DNA from: a virus
IMG/VR virus record: IMGVR_UViG_3300020202_000079
Coordinates: 1-64,000 of that record
DNA length: 64,000 nucleotides
Strand: one strand, 5' to 3'
This document shows, in pieces, positions 24,976 to 32,814 of the stretch (position 1 is the first letter of the stretch; each line of letters starts with the position of its first letter). Made by a program: the position numbers and the translations under genes. The notes under the pieces are model-generated. The model was not told where the DNA came from and ran no database searches. It saw nothing but the letters and a program-made list of their open reading frames with translations.

Positions 24976-25659
24976 ATGACCCCAAACATGGTGCTGTTGT
25001 GGACCCGCCCCGACGGCAGAACGGCGATCATGCGCCCCGCCCTGTTGCCGCTCATCCGCATGCAGATGCAGCGCAAGGACTATGAGCCGGCTGAGGATAT
25101 GCAGACCGTGGCAGAGGCTGGAGTCCCGGCCGAGCAAGCGAAAGAGTATGTCGCGCGGCGATACGATCGCGACCATGAACTCGGCAAGTTGAAGTCGAAC
25201 GGGAGCCCAGAGGCTCGCGTCGCGGCCGCACTCGCCTTCTTCGACGCCGAGGAGAAGGGTGGGCTGACGCTCGAGGAAGCCTGCCGTGTGATCGCCATGA
25301 AGGACGGTGCATGGGAAGGCGGCGAGATCACGGTCTGCACCGAGGAGGACTTCCTCAACGCCTGCGGCGGCGATGTCGGGCTGCGGCATGCAGTTCGAGC
25401 TGAAAAGGGCAAGCCAGTCATCGACATGGCGCTGGCGCGAGATCTCCATCGGCACAGGCTGCGCAGCGAACGGGTTCCAGAGCTGGCTGCTCTCGACGTC
25501 GACTATCAGCGCGCCGACGAGGCCGGCGACGGTGCCGCCAAAGCCCGTGTTGCGGCGCGCAAGCAGGCACTGCGCGACGTGCCCAGGGCGAAAGCGATCG
25601 AGGCGGCCGACACGCCCGCAGCGCTTGGCAAGCTCACGCTTGAGGCGTTGACAAAATGA
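24976..25659 (+). CDS. Hypothetical tail fibre accessory/assembly protein
   Basis: The 227-residue product directly follows the fibre gene. The C-terminal part (RHRLRSERVPELAALD, then ARVAARKQALRDVPR) contains the R-x-A-L-R-D-x-P pattern seen at the end of tail fibre assembly chaperones and baseplate accessory proteins of many tailed phages. The N-terminal half includes a charged helical region (AEQAKEYVARRYDRDHE). Chaperone or attachment function is plausible by position and this motif but is not established. Confidence 0.55.
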   Translation: MTPNMVLLWTRPDGRTAIMRPALLPLIRMQMQRKDYEPAEDMQTVAEAGVPAEQAKEYVARRYDRDHELGKLKSNGSPEARVAAALAFFDAEEKGGLTLEEACRVIAMKDGAWEGGEITVCTEEDFLNACGGDVGLRHAVRAEKGKPVIDMALARDLHRHRLRSERVPELAALDVDYQRADEAGDGAAKARVAARKQALRDVPRAKAIEAADTPAALGKLTLEALTK

Positions 25660-26792
25660 CGGCCAACCTCGTCGACCTTCTGCAGGACACTCCGGCCAAC
25701 GATGAGCTGACACTGACCGAAGAGACACACCTCCATACCCCATACACGCGGCAGCATGGGGTCAGGATCAACCGGAATGGAAAAAAGCTCTGGCTGACTC
25801 AGCCGCTTACCTTTGCCCCGCTCAACCCGGCCGAGACTATGAAGTTGCTCGGGCCAGGTCCGATCCAGTGGACGAAGGCCAATGCAGGCAACGAGCGTGC
25901 CCTGATCATGAAGGGCGGCTTCGAGATCGAGGATGCTCAGGTATTGCTCGACGTCTCGCGCAGCGGGTCAAACCTGAGCTTCAGCGCTCCGGCATGGCTC
26001 ATCGAGATCGACGCGCCTGACGCCTGCGCGCCGGCCCGCATCGACGGCGTGAGCGCCAGCGGCAACTTTCAGTACGGCGCCGGCTTCTTGAACGGAAAGC
26101 AGTGCGCCGGCCTTGAAGCGCTCGAGGTCGCTGGCGGGCCGCTTCGCTACATCCACGGCGGCATCATCCTCGTAGGTGCGCGCCATACGCGCATCAAGCA
26201 CGTGGCCACCCAGCACGTCTCATGGACAAGCTTTTTTGCCAACCTGTTCGAGGATCTCGAATTTTTCTACACGAGCGCTTCGATCTCGGGAGATGGCACA
26301 TCCGGCGACGGTATGATGATCGGCAGCGGCAACGGGCTCCGCGTCATCGGGCATCGCAACAAGTTTGGCTCTTGCTATGGCGGCTTGGTGAAGCCGGACG
26401 CCAACATCCCGCTGGTGAACGCGCTGTTCGAGAACTGCGATTTTTCGGCCGGTCTGACAGCCGGCTTCTTTGGTCAAGGCTACAGCGCATCGCAACGAAT
26501 CGAAGGCCTTACGATCACCGGTTGTCAGTTCGCGTATAATGGCGGTCGCGCGGTGCAACTCCGAAACGTCAACGGGCTGCGCGTCATGTTCAACGAGTTC
26601 TGCCACAACAACAACAGCAACCTGGATGACGGTTCTCAGATCGCGTTCGTGGATGCAAATAATATGCCGACGAGCAACGCTCTGGCCAATGTCCATGTAG
26701 CCGAATGGCACCACAACAGCCGCGTGAAACAGTACGGCACAGAGTTCAGCCCGCCGGTCGAGGACTATAAGCTACCCTACGTGCCAATTTAG
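25656..26792 (+). CDS. Tailspike-like beta-helix protein
   Basis: This 378-residue protein overlaps the previous gene (ATGA). It shows the ladder of short strands and asparagine/glycine turns of a right-handed beta-helix (GLTITGCQFAYNGGRAV, LFENCDFSAGLTAGFFG, LRVMFNEFCHNNNSN). This fold is used by tailspikes that bind or degrade surface polysaccharide. No specific catalytic residues are identified. The lack of an obvious head-binding domain suggests it attaches to another tail protein. Confidence 0.65.
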   Translation: MTANLVDLLQDTPANDELTLTEETHLHTPYTRQHGVRINRNGKKLWLTQPLTFAPLNPAETMKLLGPGPIQWTKANAGNERALIMKGGFEIEDAQVLLDVSRSGSNLSFSAPAWLIEIDAPDACAPARIDGVSASGNFQYGAGFLNGKQCAGLEALEVAGGPLRYIHGGIILVGARHTRIKHVATQHVSWTSFFANLFEDLEFFYTSASISGDGTSGDGMMIGSGNGLRVIGHRNKFGSCYGGLVKPDANIPLVNALFENCDFSAGLTAGFFGQGYSASQRIEGLTITGCQFAYNGGRAVQLRNVNGLRVMFNEFCHNNNSNLDDGSQIAFVDANNMPTSNALANVHVAEWHHNSRVKQYGTEFSPPVEDYKLPYVPI

Positions 26793-26833
26793 TGGTATAG
26801 CAGCTATCTAAACGGCTGTTGAGGGGTACTTTC

Positions 26834-27610
26834 GTGCAGAAGATTGGGAGGGACGTTTCGGCCGCTCAATATTGGGCTGACAAGAACGAGCAGTACGTGG
26901 CTGCGTTGGCAAATTCCTACCATGCGCATCGGCTTGGAGTGGTAAAAAGCCTGATCGGGCAGTTCGATCCAGCCGGCAAAACTGTTCTCGATTTCGGCTG
27001 CGGCGACGGCGTCATGCTGGATCATTTCGCTGGCGCGACGAAGATTGGTATCGAGCCGGACAAAGGCCTGATCAGCCATGCGAGAGCACGAGACGCCTCT
27101 GCTACGTTCTATCTCGGTGGACCTGCCGAACTTGCCAAGGTTCCAGACGCTTCTATCGACCTCGTCCTGTCGCTGAACGTCAACGCGTACATGACCGATG
27201 CCGAAGACCGCGCCTTCTACGAAGGGGTTCGGCGCGCTCTAAAGCCGGGCGGCGTGCTCGTCATCACGCACTCGAATGAGTTGTTCGACCTGTTCACGCT
27301 CAACGCGTACACGGTGCACTTCTTCGAGACCCATTTCGGCACCGCCAATGCCCGGTGGCTTCTGGTTCGGCCATCCGAGCCGGCGGATGCGACCTACAAC
27401 ATCCGCGAAAATCCTCTTACGTATGGTCGGAAGCTGGCGTTGTTCGGTCTCGTCGAAGAGCGGCAGGAATTCATCAACTACCACGAGAAGCCTCCGCTGC
27501 TGGGAAAGGACCGGGCGGTCTATCGCGACACCCTTCAGGTCCCAGAGCACGATCGCTGGAAGCTCATGTTCCAGTGCAGCACCTTCGGGGCTCGAGCCCG
27601 CAAGGCCTAA
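26834..27610 (+). CDS. Class I SAM-dependent methyltransferase (cargo gene)
   Basis: The 258-residue protein is a methyltransferase with motif I VLDFGCGDGVML, a second motif IGIEPDKGLI, and the post-III stretch DLVLSLNVNAYMTD followed by RRALKPGGVLVITHS. These identify the small-molecule/lipid/glycan methyltransferase fold (Methyltransf_11/23 type), not a DNA methyltransferase. I use GTG 26834 because GAGGGG lies seven bases upstream; a TTG at 26819 is possible but has no site. It lies between tail and lysis genes, where phages often carry cargo genes. It may alter the host surface (inference). Confidence 0.7.
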   Translation: MQKIGRDVSAAQYWADKNEQYVAALANSYHAHRLGVVKSLIGQFDPAGKTVLDFGCGDGVMLDHFAGATKIGIEPDKGLISHARARDASATFYLGGPAELAKVPDASIDLVLSLNVNAYMTDAEDRAFYEGVRRALKPGGVLVITHSNELFDLFTLNAYTVHFFETHFGTANARWLLVRPSEPADATYNIRENPLTYGRKLALFGLVEERQEFINYHEKPPLLGKDRAVYRDTLQVPEHDRWKLMFQCSTFGARARKA

Positions 27611-27806
27611 GCAAACCCGACCGCGACGTTCGTCCGCGGCGTGTTCCGCTGGCCGCCCGCCTTGCCGCTCAAGCGTCAGGGGGCGTTAGCCTCGGCATTC
27701 CTCTCCCGTATGTGAGCTTTCCGTACCAGTAGCGGCGCTCAAAGCCCTTTCCACATTTCGCACTCCCTCAAAACACTCTGCCGGAAACGGCGGAAGGAGA
27801 AAACCA

Positions 27807-28520
27807 ATGGCTCTTCGCAAGAAGACGACCCTGCTTGTCGTGCACGTGACCGCAACGCCGCCCTCGGCCGACATCGGCGTGAAGGAGGTTCGCGCGATGC
27901 ACAAGGCCCGCGGCTGGGCGGATATCGGCTACCACTACGTCATCCGGCGCAGTGGCAAAGTCGAGGCCGGCAGGCCCGATAACCAGATCGGCGCGCATGT
28001 CGAGGGTTTCAACTCGGTCTCGATCGGCGTCTCGCTGGTCGGCGGGGTCGATGCCAAGGGCAAGCCGCAGGACAACAAGACGCCCGATCAGGAGCGCGCT
28101 CTGGAAAAGCTGCTGCGCGAGCTCACCGGCCGCTACTCCGGCGCCAAGATCTGCGGTCACCGCGACCTGTCGCCCGATAGGGACAAGGACGGCGTGATCG
28201 AGGCGGCTGAGTGGATCAAGGCCTGCCCCTGTTTCAACGCCATCCCCTGGGCTGCTGCGCGCGGCCTGCCTGCAGCGGCGATCAAGGGGCCGTGGGGCGG
28301 CTCGGCGGACAAGCCCGCTCCCGCAGCGCCGGACGCGCGCGGCGTCTACCTGCAGCGGCTGCTCGCCAAGGCGGTCGGGGAATCGTTCGGGCCGATCGAC
28401 GGCATCATCGGCGACAAGACCGGAAAGGCGGTCGAGCGCTTCCAGAAGATGGTCGGCCTGGCCGTCACCAAGCAGTTCGACAAGGCGACCGTAGCCAAGC
28501 TGCGGGCGATGTTCGAATGA
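27807..28520 (+). CDS. Endolysin: N-acetylmuramoyl-L-alanine amidase with PG-binding domain
   Basis: This 237-residue lysis enzyme cleaves the amide bond between N-acetylmuramic acid and L-alanine in peptidoglycan. The N-terminal amidase_2/T7 lysozyme-type domain has the zinc ligands in VVHVTATPP (H13), CGHRDLSPD (H118) and ACPCF (C140), plus GYHYVIRRSG. A proline/alanine linker leads to a C-terminal PG_binding_1-like domain (GPIDGIIGDKTGKAVERFQ, residues about 197-215). No signal peptide is seen, so export relies on the holin downstream. It starts 7 bases after a GGAAGGAG site. Confidence 0.88.
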   Translation: MALRKKTTLLVVHVTATPPSADIGVKEVRAMHKARGWADIGYHYVIRRSGKVEAGRPDNQIGAHVEGFNSVSIGVSLVGGVDAKGKPQDNKTPDQERALEKLLRELTGRYSGAKICGHRDLSPDRDKDGVIEAAEWIKACPCFNAIPWAAARGLPAAAIKGPWGGSADKPAPAAPDARGVYLQRLLAKAVGESFGPIDGIIGDKTGKAVERFQKMVGLAVTKQFDKATVAKLRAMFE

Positions 28521-28855
28521 GCAAAGCGACGGGGATCGTCGCTGTGCTGCTCGACGGCGAGAACAAGCACGACCGCGCCCGGGAGAAGCCGGGCTCGTTC
28601 TTCTACTGCTCGACGGAAAGCCACGGGCCGTCGGCAGGCATCATCCATTCGTGCCCGTGCGGCTGCGGCAACCTGGGCCATCTGAATCTCGACCCTGCGG
28701 CAGGGCGGCCTCTATGGACCAATGCTGGCACGCGCGAGAAACCGACGCTCACGCCATCTGTAGGCATCAAGAAATACCGCGACGATCAGGACGTCGAGGC
28801 TGATGGCTACCACTGGCACGGCTACCTGACCAACGGCGTCTGGACGTCCTGCTAA
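28517..28855 (+). CDS. Small cysteine-rich protein, DUF6527-like
   Basis: This 112-residue protein overlaps the endolysin stop (ATGA). It contains a CPCGCG metal-binding-type cluster (SCPCGCGNLGHLNL), a TLTPSVGIKK stretch and a final YHWHGYLTNGVWTSC with paired His and Cys. This layout (CxCGC ... PSxG ... H-x-x-x-x-x-G-x-x-x-x-C) resembles the DUF6527 family, whose members occur in phages and in bacterial ubiquitin-like operons. Zinc binding is likely; a role in lysis is not implied. A GC-only hairpin (28861-28879) follows the gene. Confidence 0.55.
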   Translation: MSKATGIVAVLLDGENKHDRAREKPGSFFYCSTESHGPSAGIIHSCPCGCGNLGHLNLDPAAGRPLWTNAGTREKPTLTPSVGIKKYRDDQDVEADGYHWHGYLTNGVWTSC

Positions 28856-28903
28856 TCCGCGCCCGGCCGGCCGCCGGGCACCTTCAAATCAAGAGACTTT
28901 CCC

Positions 28904-29398
28904 ATGCGCAAGCTATTCGCTTTCGCCGCGCTGGCCCTCGCCTGCGCGGTTCCGGTCCTCGTCGCGATCGCAGCTTCCGTCGCCCTCGCGCAGGAAACCG
29001 CCATTCCGGCGGACGACTTCCTCGCGCCGATCCGGCCTTATCTCAACGAGCTGATCAGCGTGCTGGCCATTGCTTTCGTCGGCTGGCTCACGACCTGGCT
29101 CCGCTCGCTGTTCAAGGTGAACCTTGACGAGAAGCACCGCAACGCGTTGCACGCCGCGCTCGAGAACGGCGCTCGCCTCGCGATGGAGAAGCTCGACGCC
29201 TCGCTCAAGGACAAGAAGATCGATGTCGGCAGCCCGCTGGTCAAAACGGGGCTGGATTACGTGCTCAAATATTCGCCGGATGCGATCAACTATTTCGGGC
29301 TGTCCCCGGAGAGGGTGCGCGAGATGCTGCTCGCCAAGTTCGCGCCGCCGCCTGAAGCCGCCGCTGTGGCCGAAGCGGTCGCCGGCGAGAAGAAGTAG
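28904..29398 (+). CDS. Putative holin (LLH-like)
   Basis: The 164-residue protein has two hydrophobic segments: residues about 5-29, ending in a signal-like ASVALAQE, and about 50-66 (LISVLAIAFVGWLTTWL). A charged C-terminal domain (KHRNALHAALENGARLA) follows. This is the arrangement of LLH-type phage holins, which have a membrane anchor and a roughly 100-residue soluble tail. It lies between endolysin and spanin-like genes, consistent with triggering lysis. The N-terminus could alternatively be a cleaved signal peptide. Confidence 0.6.
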   Translation: MRKLFAFAALALACAVPVLVAIAASVALAQETAIPADDFLAPIRPYLNELISVLAIAFVGWLTTWLRSLFKVNLDEKHRNALHAALENGARLAMEKLDASLKDKKIDVGSPLVKTGLDYVLKYSPDAINYFGLSPERVREMLLAKFAPPPEAAAVAEAVAGEKK

Positions 29399-29403
29399 CG
29401 AGC

Positions 29404-29646
29404 ATGACGCTCGCGATCGTCGCCGGCCTGATCATCGCCGTGCTGGGCGCCATCTTCTGGGCGTCCCGCACGGGTGCATCGGCCGCGCGCGCCAAGGCTG
29501 GACGCGATGCTGCTGAGGCTAAGGCAGAAGCCGCCATCAAACACCTCGAGATGCGCGACGAGGGCCGGAAGATCGGGCTTGATGTCGAGAAGCTGACCGA
29601 GGCCGAGCTGGATGCCGAGCTCAAAGGGTGGAGCCCGAAGAAATGA
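29404..29646 (+). CDS. Putative i-spanin (Rz-like)
   Basis: This 80-residue protein has an N-terminal membrane anchor (LAIVAGLIIAVLGAIFWAS) and a charged alpha-helical periplasmic part (AAEAKAEAAIKHLEMRDEG). It overlaps the following lipoprotein gene by four bases, like Rz/Rz1 pairs. Together they would fuse inner and outer membranes at the end of lysis. The protein is shorter than lambda Rz, so the call rests on topology and partner. Confidence 0.6.
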   Translation: MTLAIVAGLIIAVLGAIFWASRTGASAARAKAGRDAAEAKAEAAIKHLEMRDEGRKIGLDVEKLTEAELDAELKGWSPKK

Positions 29647-29858
29647 GGATGCTCGTTTTCGCATCGATCCTGATGCTCAGCGCGTGCGCGGCTCCGAAAC
29701 CGGAGCCGATCATCACGGATCCGCGCGCCGTCTGGTGCGCGGAGAATTCGCCCGAGCGGCCCAGCGAGGCCGAGATCGCGGTGATGCCGATCGAGCGCAA
29801 GCGCGCGATAGTCGAGCACAATCGCAAGGGCGTAGCCTGGTGCGGGTGGGAACCATGA
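29643..29858 (+). CDS. Putative o-spanin lipoprotein (Rz1-like)
   Basis: The 71-residue product has a lipoprotein signal ending in the lipobox LSAC (Cys15), after which it would be anchored to the outer membrane. The mature part is short and proline-containing (APKPEPIITDPRAVWCAEN), typical of small outer-membrane spanin subunits. The ATG at 29643 overlaps the Rz-like stop. Its genomic pairing with the membrane-anchored helical protein upstream supports the spanin call. Confidence 0.65.
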   Translation: MRMLVFASILMLSACAAPKPEPIITDPRAVWCAENSPERPSEAEIAVMPIERKRAIVEHNRKGVAWCGWEP

Positions 29859-29998
29859 TCCTCGCCCACATCGTCGCCGGCGTTCGGGCTGGAGCTGCGC
29901 TCGATCCTGAAGCGCGAGCGCAGCGCATCGATCGAGCCAATGCGCGCGTCACGCGTTGTGCGAGGCACTATGACAGCCTGGCGAAGAAGCTGAAATGA
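29855..29998 (+). CDS. Small hypothetical protein in lysis cassette
   Basis: A 47-codon gene starts in an ATGA overlap with the lipoprotein gene and ends in an overlap with the next one. The product begins MILAHIVAGVRAGAALD and continues with a basic, helical segment (RIDRANARVTRCARHYD). No signal or membrane helix is clear. Its existence is supported by translational coupling on both sides; function is unknown. Confidence 0.5.
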   Translation: MILAHIVAGVRAGAALDPEARAQRIDRANARVTRCARHYDSLAKKLK

Positions 29999-30360
29999 CG
30001 ACGGCCAGCAATCAGGAAATCTTCCGCGCGATCGGCGAGCTCACGGCCGACGTGAAGGGCCTACGACGCGACGTCGAGCGCTTCGACAAGCGCAACGAGG
30101 AGGCCCAGTTTCGGGCCGATGAGCACCGCGCCGCGATCCATCAGGAAGTCACCGACCTCGCCGGCCGGATGGACGCGGTCGACGGCCGCATGGCCGCGGT
30201 CGAGGAGGTCTTGGGCGAGACCAAGGCGGTGACCGACGAGGTGAAGATGTGGAAGCAGCGGGGCATCGGCGCGATCGCCTTTGCTGGCCTGGCCGGCACT
30301 TCGATCGGCGCGGGCGCGCTCTTCCTGATCGGCAAGGCGCTCGACCTCTGGCGCCAATGA
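29995..30360 (+). CDS. Coiled-coil protein with C-terminal membrane helix (DUF1515-like)
   Basis: The 121-residue protein has an N-terminal coiled coil (RAIGELTADVKGLRRDVERF, then further heptads up to about residue 80). Then come the motif VTDEVKMWKQRGIGAIAFAG and a C-terminal membrane segment (GLAGTSIGAGALFLIGKAL). This layout, including V-T-D-E-V-x-x-W-K-Q-x-G-I-G-A, matches DUF1515-type rhizobial phage proteins of unknown function. As the last gene of the late operon, before a hairpin terminator, it may act in lysis. Confidence 0.65.
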   Translation: MTTASNQEIFRAIGELTADVKGLRRDVERFDKRNEEAQFRADEHRAAIHQEVTDLAGRMDAVDGRMAAVEEVLGETKAVTDEVKMWKQRGIGAIAFAGLAGTSIGAGALFLIGKALDLWRQ

Positions 30361-30403
30361 ACCCGAGCCCGGCGGGATAACCGAGCACCTCCCTTACCTC
30401 GCA

Positions 30404-30434
30404 CCCCGCTCGGCGCCGCCGCGCGGGGTTTTTT
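30404..30434 (+). terminator. Rho-independent terminator of the late operon
   Basis: The stem CCCCGC (30404-30409) pairs with GCGGGG (30423-30428), and the run TTTTTT follows at 30429-30434. It comes 44 bp after the last plus-strand late gene and just before the convergent HigA gene. It is the clearest intrinsic terminator of the window. Confidence 0.85.
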
Positions 30435-30454
30435 CGTTTGTGGAGGATGCCGTT

Positions 30455-30781
30455 CTAGGCCGCCTGCCGGTCCTCGGCCGGGACGATTGCCGCCAGTTCC
30501 GTGGCGAGGCGCCGGCGCTCGTGCCAGAGGTCATAGTCGACCTGCAGGCCCATCCACATTTCGGCCTCGCTGCCGATGAAGGCGCTGATCTTCAGCGCCG
30601 TCGCCGGCGTGACAGGGCTTTCACCGAGCAGCACCTTGTTCAGGCCGGTCGGCGACATGCCGATGGCCTTCGCGGCCTGCCGCATCGAGATTCCAGCGCC
30701 TGCCAAGGCGTCGGCGATGACCGAACCGGGGTGGGGTGGCGCGACCTGGCGCGGGCCGGCGGGGAGCGACTTCGTCGTCAT
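30455..30781 (-). CDS. higA: HigA-type antitoxin (XRE family)
   Basis: This 108-residue protein has the HigA layout. It begins with a short PPHPGSVIADALAGAGIS segment (P-x-H-P-G-x-x-L-x-E-x-L pattern), followed by a helix-turn-helix (SMRQAAKAIGMSPTGLNKVL), the antitoxin GESPVTPATALKIS stretch, and a W-M-x-L-Q-x-x-Y-D-L-W motif near residues 76-86. It neutralises HigB and represses its own operon. It is downstream of higB in the same minus-strand transcript, the usual HigBA order. The ATG is at 30781. Confidence 0.88.
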   Translation of the reverse strand: MTTKSLPAGPRQVAPPHPGSVIADALAGAGISMRQAAKAIGMSPTGLNKVLLGESPVTPATALKISAFIGSEAEMWMGLQVDYDLWHERRRLATELAAIVPAEDRQAA

Positions 30782-30821
30782 GTGGTCTCCGGGAGGGGGA
30801 GAGGGGCTGTCGCCCCTCGCC

Positions 30822-31100
30822 TCAGTGCGGCTGTTCAAGGTCGACATCATACGCATGCCCGTTCTCCCATGCAAAGGTGATCCGCCACTGGCCAGACACA
30901 GAGATTGACCACTTGTTCTTCCAACCCTTCCACGGGTGTAGCGCATAACCGTGGACGTCGAGCTGCCTTGTATCGGTGGCGCGGTTCAGGACCGCCAAGC
31001 GGTCGAGGCAGCGCCGCGCCAAAGTGCTGTCCATCCTGCGTGCCCTGCCGGTCTCGAAAAGCTCCTTCAGCTCCCGGCTCTTCCACGTCCTGATCGCCAT
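30822..31100 (-). CDS. higB: HigB-type toxin (RelE superfamily)
   Basis: The 92-residue protein is a ribosome-dependent mRNA interferase by family: it has the HigB pattern AIRTWKSRELKELFETG at the start, RRCLDRLAVLNRATD in the middle, and the strand pair NKWSISVSGQWRITFAWE with conserved W-R-I-x-F. The end DVDLEQPH is typical of HigB. It is transcribed together with higA from the strong promoter just upstream and is separated from it by 40 bp. Length is normal, so it looks intact. Confidence 0.87.
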   Translation of the reverse strand: MAIRTWKSRELKELFETGRARRMDSTLARRCLDRLAVLNRATDTRQLDVHGYALHPWKGWKNKWSISVSGQWRITFAWENGHAYDVDLEQPH

Positions 31101-31126
31101 TTCCGCTCTCCCGTCCTATGAGCAGA

Positions 31127-31162
31127 AATGTAATCTATCAGAGCACAGATGTCAACTGATAG
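31127..31162 (-). promoter_or_regulatory. higBA promoter with overlapping palindromic operator
   Basis: On the minus strand TTGACA (31155-31150) and TACATT (31132-31127) are separated by exactly 17 bp, a near-consensus sigma-70-type promoter facing higB. Overlapping it is a perfect 7-bp inverted repeat CTATCAG ... CTGATAG (31135-31141 and 31156-31162). This is the probable HigA operator that makes the module autoregulated. Confidence 0.75.
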
Positions 31163-31195
31163 AGCACAAAAAGGCGAAAAAAGATTGGCTGTTTC

Positions 31196-31600
31196 TCATT
31201 CCGATCTGCGGGTGACTGTCTTGATGATCCCGCCGAAGTCCGGCGGGAAATCGCGGTCGTGCCTCAGGCCGCCGCCGTTGCAGACACAGGGCTCGCCTGC
31301 GTCACCGCATCCATCGTGCTGCCAAGGCTTGTCGGCGTGCTCCTCGCAGACCCAGCCTTTGCCCGCACAAACCGGACAGTTGGCGGTTATGGCGCGCGAC
31401 AAGGCATCGTCGGCGTCCGGCTCGTCGATCTCCAGCGGTTCATGGCCAGGCGTCTCATGGTAAATGACCTGGCGCAGGTCCCGCATGTCGACCGGCTGGC
31501 GGCAGAAGAGGCATGAGACATAATGCTCAGCTTCGTTCGCGGGTTCGCCCTCGTGCGGTCTACCGCTGACCTTCGGGCCGAGTTCGGAAAGTTTGGTCAC
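31196..31600 (-). CDS. Cysteine-rich hypothetical protein
   Basis: The 134-residue protein overlaps the upstream DUF2188 gene through a GTGA junction and starts with GTG. It has CLFC near residue 30, CPVCAGKGWVC near 91-101 and CGDAGEPCVC near 117-126. These pairs suggest two zinc-binding sites, one DnaJ-like (CxxCxGxGxxC). The family is not recognised. It may be a DNA- or protein-binding accessory factor. Confidence 0.6.
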   Translation of the reverse strand: MTKLSELGPKVSGRPHEGEPANEAEHYVSCLFCRQPVDMRDLRQVIYHETPGHEPLEIDEPDADDALSRAITANCPVCAGKGWVCEEHADKPWQHDGCGDAGEPCVCNGGGLRHDRDFPPDFGGIIKTVTRRSE

Positions 31601-31842
31601 CCAGGATGCCGTTCGGGATCTTTGCCGTAGGTCCGCTCGGACTCTATCTCGCCATTTGCCTTATGATAGACGACCTGGCTCAGGCCACCGTCCTCATTGT
31701 GCTTTTTCGCGGCGGCCGTCGCCTGGTTCTCGGCGTCGCGCTGGGTTTCAACCGTCGCCTGGACTTTGCCGTCGCGCTGCACCTCCCAGCCCTCCTTGCT
31801 CAAAATCGACCGAAAGACGACACGTTTGGCTGTCTGGGCCAT
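31597..31842 (-). CDS. DUF2188 domain protein
   Basis: The 81-residue protein has the DUF2188 layout, a small alpha/beta module: EGWEVQRDGKVQATVETQRD, then ENQATAAAKKHN, and VVYHKANGEIESERTYG. The strong AGGAGGT ribosome-binding site before ATG 31842 supports the start. It is divergent from the DNA ligase gene and coupled to the cysteine-rich protein. DUF2188 proteins are widespread in phage and stress-associated loci without a defined function. Confidence 0.7.
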   Translation of the reverse strand: MAQTAKRVVFRSILSKEGWEVQRDGKVQATVETQRDAENQATAAAKKHNEDGGLSQVVYHKANGEIESERTYGKDPERHPG

Positions 31843-31944
31843 TTTCACCTCCTTGTGATGACAGCATTTAACCGTGCTCCTGCCGGGATTGTTCCGGAAC
31901 CGATTCGATGCAAAAGGGTTGAGTCGCGCTTTTGAGCTTGGCGG

Positions 31945-32814
31945 GTGTTGCGTTTGGCGTTGAAGTTCATCGAGCCGATGAAGCCGACCTTGGTCGAGGT
32001 TCCTCCCAAGGGCGACAACTGGATTCACGAGGTCAAATTCGACGGCTACCGGTCGCAGGCGCATATCGAAAACGGCCTGGTCACGATCTTCACAAGCCGC
32101 GGCGTCAATTGGACGACCAAGTATCCAACGATCGTGGAGGCTGCTTCGCATCTTCCGGTCAGATCGGCCATCATCGACGGCGAAATGATCGTACCGATGG
32201 TCTCGGGAGCATCAGACTTCCAGGCATTTCGGAGGGCGATCAAGAGCGCCCCGGACACGCTTGCATTCGCCACTTTCGATCTTCTCCACCTCGACGGCGA
32301 GGATCTTCGGCGCTTGCCCCTCCTGGAGCGCAAGCAGCGCCTTTGGGACTTGGTTGCCCCGGCTGAGGGTGCGATCCAGTACAGCCAGCATTTCCATGCC
32401 GGCGGTCAGGAGTTCTATGACCGCATGGTCGCCATGGAACTGGAAGGCATGGTCTCGAAGCGGCCGGACAGCCGATATGCCAGCGGCAGGACGGAGCAAT
32501 GGCTGAAGACCAAATGCTTCGACGAGGCTGAATTCGAGGTGGCGGCGGTGCTGCGAGAGCGCGGCAAGCCGGCGATCGCCTACATGGTCGACGAGGAGCA
32601 CCGCTATGTCGGCGGCGCCTTCATCACGCTCAATCACGCGCTCCGGGAGCGGCTTTGGGCCCGGGTGCAGGACAAGGCGCCAAAGGTGAAACCCAAGGGG
32701 ATGAAGCCGAAGGAGGGCGCGCAGTGGCTGAAGCCCGGGCTTCGAGCCCGCGTGCGCTTCCTGAAAGGCGAGGAGGAGCTGCGCCATGCCACGCTCCAGG
32801 AGCTGCTCGACTAA
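31945..32814 (+). CDS. ATP-dependent DNA ligase (LigD ligase-domain type)
   Basis: The 289-residue enzyme seals nicks through a lysyl-AMP intermediate. It shows the nucleotidyltransferase motifs: I EVKFDGYR (K31), III DGEMIVP, IV LEGMVSKRPDSRY and V WLKTKC, followed by a C-terminal OB-like domain (ARVRFLKGEEELRHATLQ). It matches the stand-alone ligase domain of LigD; no polymerase or nuclease domain is present. The start is GTG 31945. It may support phage DNA repair or be a host accessory gene. Opposite strand neighbours are unrelated. Confidence 0.85.
   Translation: MLRLALKFIEPMKPTLVEVPPKGDNWIHEVKFDGYRSQAHIENGLVTIFTSRGVNWTTKYPTIVEAASHLPVRSAIIDGEMIVPMVSGASDFQAFRRAIKSAPDTLAFATFDLLHLDGEDLRRLPLLERKQRLWDLVAPAEGAIQYSQHFHAGGQEFYDRMVAMELEGMVSKRPDSRYASGRTEQWLKTKCFDEAEFEVAAVLRERGKPAIAYMVDEEHRYVGGAFITLNHALRERLWARVQDKAPKVKPKGMKPKEGAQWLKPGLRARVRFLKGEEELRHATLQELLD

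Noticed and set aside
27611-27806. RNA gene or regulatory element before the endolysin
   Set aside because: The 196-bp gap shows no strong hairpin, promoter or coding frame beyond chance.
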